Origin: Deltaproteobacteria bacterium
GTDB taxonomy: Bacteria; Desulfobacterota; DSM-4660; Desulfatiglandales; HGW-15
Assembly (NCBI GenBank): GCA_030671095.1
Contig: DAOVAK010000219.1
Location: forward strand, 1-5,579
DNA length: 5,579 nucleotides
Direction: 5' to 3'
Position numbers and translations under genes: made by a program
The notes under the pieces: model-generated
Told to the model about the DNA's origin: nothing
Databases searched by the model: none
The model's input: only the letters and a program-made list of their open reading frames with translations
Shown here: piece after piece, positions 5,497-5,579 of the stretch
Layout of the letters: each line of letters opens with the position of its first letter
Position numbering within the stretch: the stretch's first letter is position 1

Positions 5497-5579
5497 TCAA
5501 AAAACGGCCCTGCCTTTTTCTATCATTAATTCAATATATGGTAAAGGCCCAACTTACCTTAACACTTTCTACTACTGCT

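Larger units (their letters stand above)
5313..5517. repeat. MITE-like segment bounded by imperfect inverted repeats (copies B and C)
   Basis: The left end has AAAGGCAGGG (5313-5322), CGTTTACT (5335-5342) and GTTGA (5349-5353). The right end, read on the minus strand, has the same three blocks: AAAGGCAGGG (5517-5508), CGTTTACT (5489-5482) and GTTGA (5476-5472 by complement). The last two blocks are separated by exactly 6 bases on both sides; the first gap differs (12 versus 18 bases). The interior is AT-rich, contains a stem-loop (5432-5457), and encodes nothing recognisable; a frame from a TTG at 5299 spans it but crosses the hairpins and looks spurious. No clear target-site duplication was found. 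It could be a miniature transposon or the deleted remains of an insertion sequence. Confidence 0.55.

Noticed and set aside
5299..5529. A 76-codon plus-strand frame starting at TTG
   Set aside because: It crosses the 5432-5457 stem-loop and both inverted-repeat ends, has no Shine-Dalgarno, and its lysine- and serine-rich translation resembles no family.
5386..5552. GTTGGGT near 5386 and GCCCAAC near 5546, resembling integron attC core boxes
   Set aside because: They are in the wrong order and distance for an attC site, and no integrase or cassette array is visible.

Overview
The window looks like a piece of an anaerobic bacterial chromosome, most likely a Desulfobacterota-type (sulfate-reducing or syntrophic) organism. 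That guess rests on a GlcD-like FAD oxidase next to a CCG-domain Fe-S protein, a patatin-like hydrolase of the DGGxADNxGLR type, and much decayed transposon and REP-like sequence. The taxonomic call is inference; no rRNA or tRNA is present. All genes that can be supported lie on the + strand.

Left part (1-1926): the 3' part of a patatin-like phospholipase gene enters from the left edge with its Ser nucleophile and Asp motif intact. Nine bases after it comes a 188-codon ORF that resembles the C-terminal half of a Y1 (HUH, RAYT/IS200-like) transposase: the helix-turn-helix tail is there, the catalytic domain is not. Its last 50 or so codons run through a GC-rich inverted repeat. Behind it, in a frame without a proper start, lies a relic of the C-terminal end of an IS91-like (Y2) transposase with its WAR...DPL...CxxCGG...FIEDPE signature.

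Centre (1929-4649): two intact genes with strong Shine-Dalgarno sequences, 12 bases apart, form an apparent operon. The first is a GlcD/FAD_binding_4 oxidoreductase (500 aa). The second is a GlcF/HdrD-like Fe-S protein (396 aa). Together they would oxidise a 2-hydroxy acid or similar substrate on FAD and pass electrons through [4Fe-4S] clusters to an acceptor that is not encoded here. The Fe-S protein is unusual: the first of its two CCG domains has lost every cluster cysteine, while the second is intact.

Right part (4650-5579): no intact gene. It holds a possible terminator after the operon, a GC-rich REP-like (BIME-like) palindrome cluster at about 4884-5055 that runs directly into the C-terminal fragment of a secreted-type protein with a calcium-loop motif (DVDNDGDID), and an AT-richer segment of about 205 bases bounded by imperfect inverted repeats (MITE-like). 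A third copy of the inverted-repeat motif sits just after the operon at 4681-4731. A stem-loop at 5432-5457 has its T-rich tail on the minus strand, suggesting a minus-strand transcript from beyond the right edge.

Overall: one intact redox operon set between transposon scars and repeats. I see no defence system, CRISPR array, or clearly new multi-gene system. The most unusual items are the cysteine-less CCG domain and the three-copy inverted-repeat motif.
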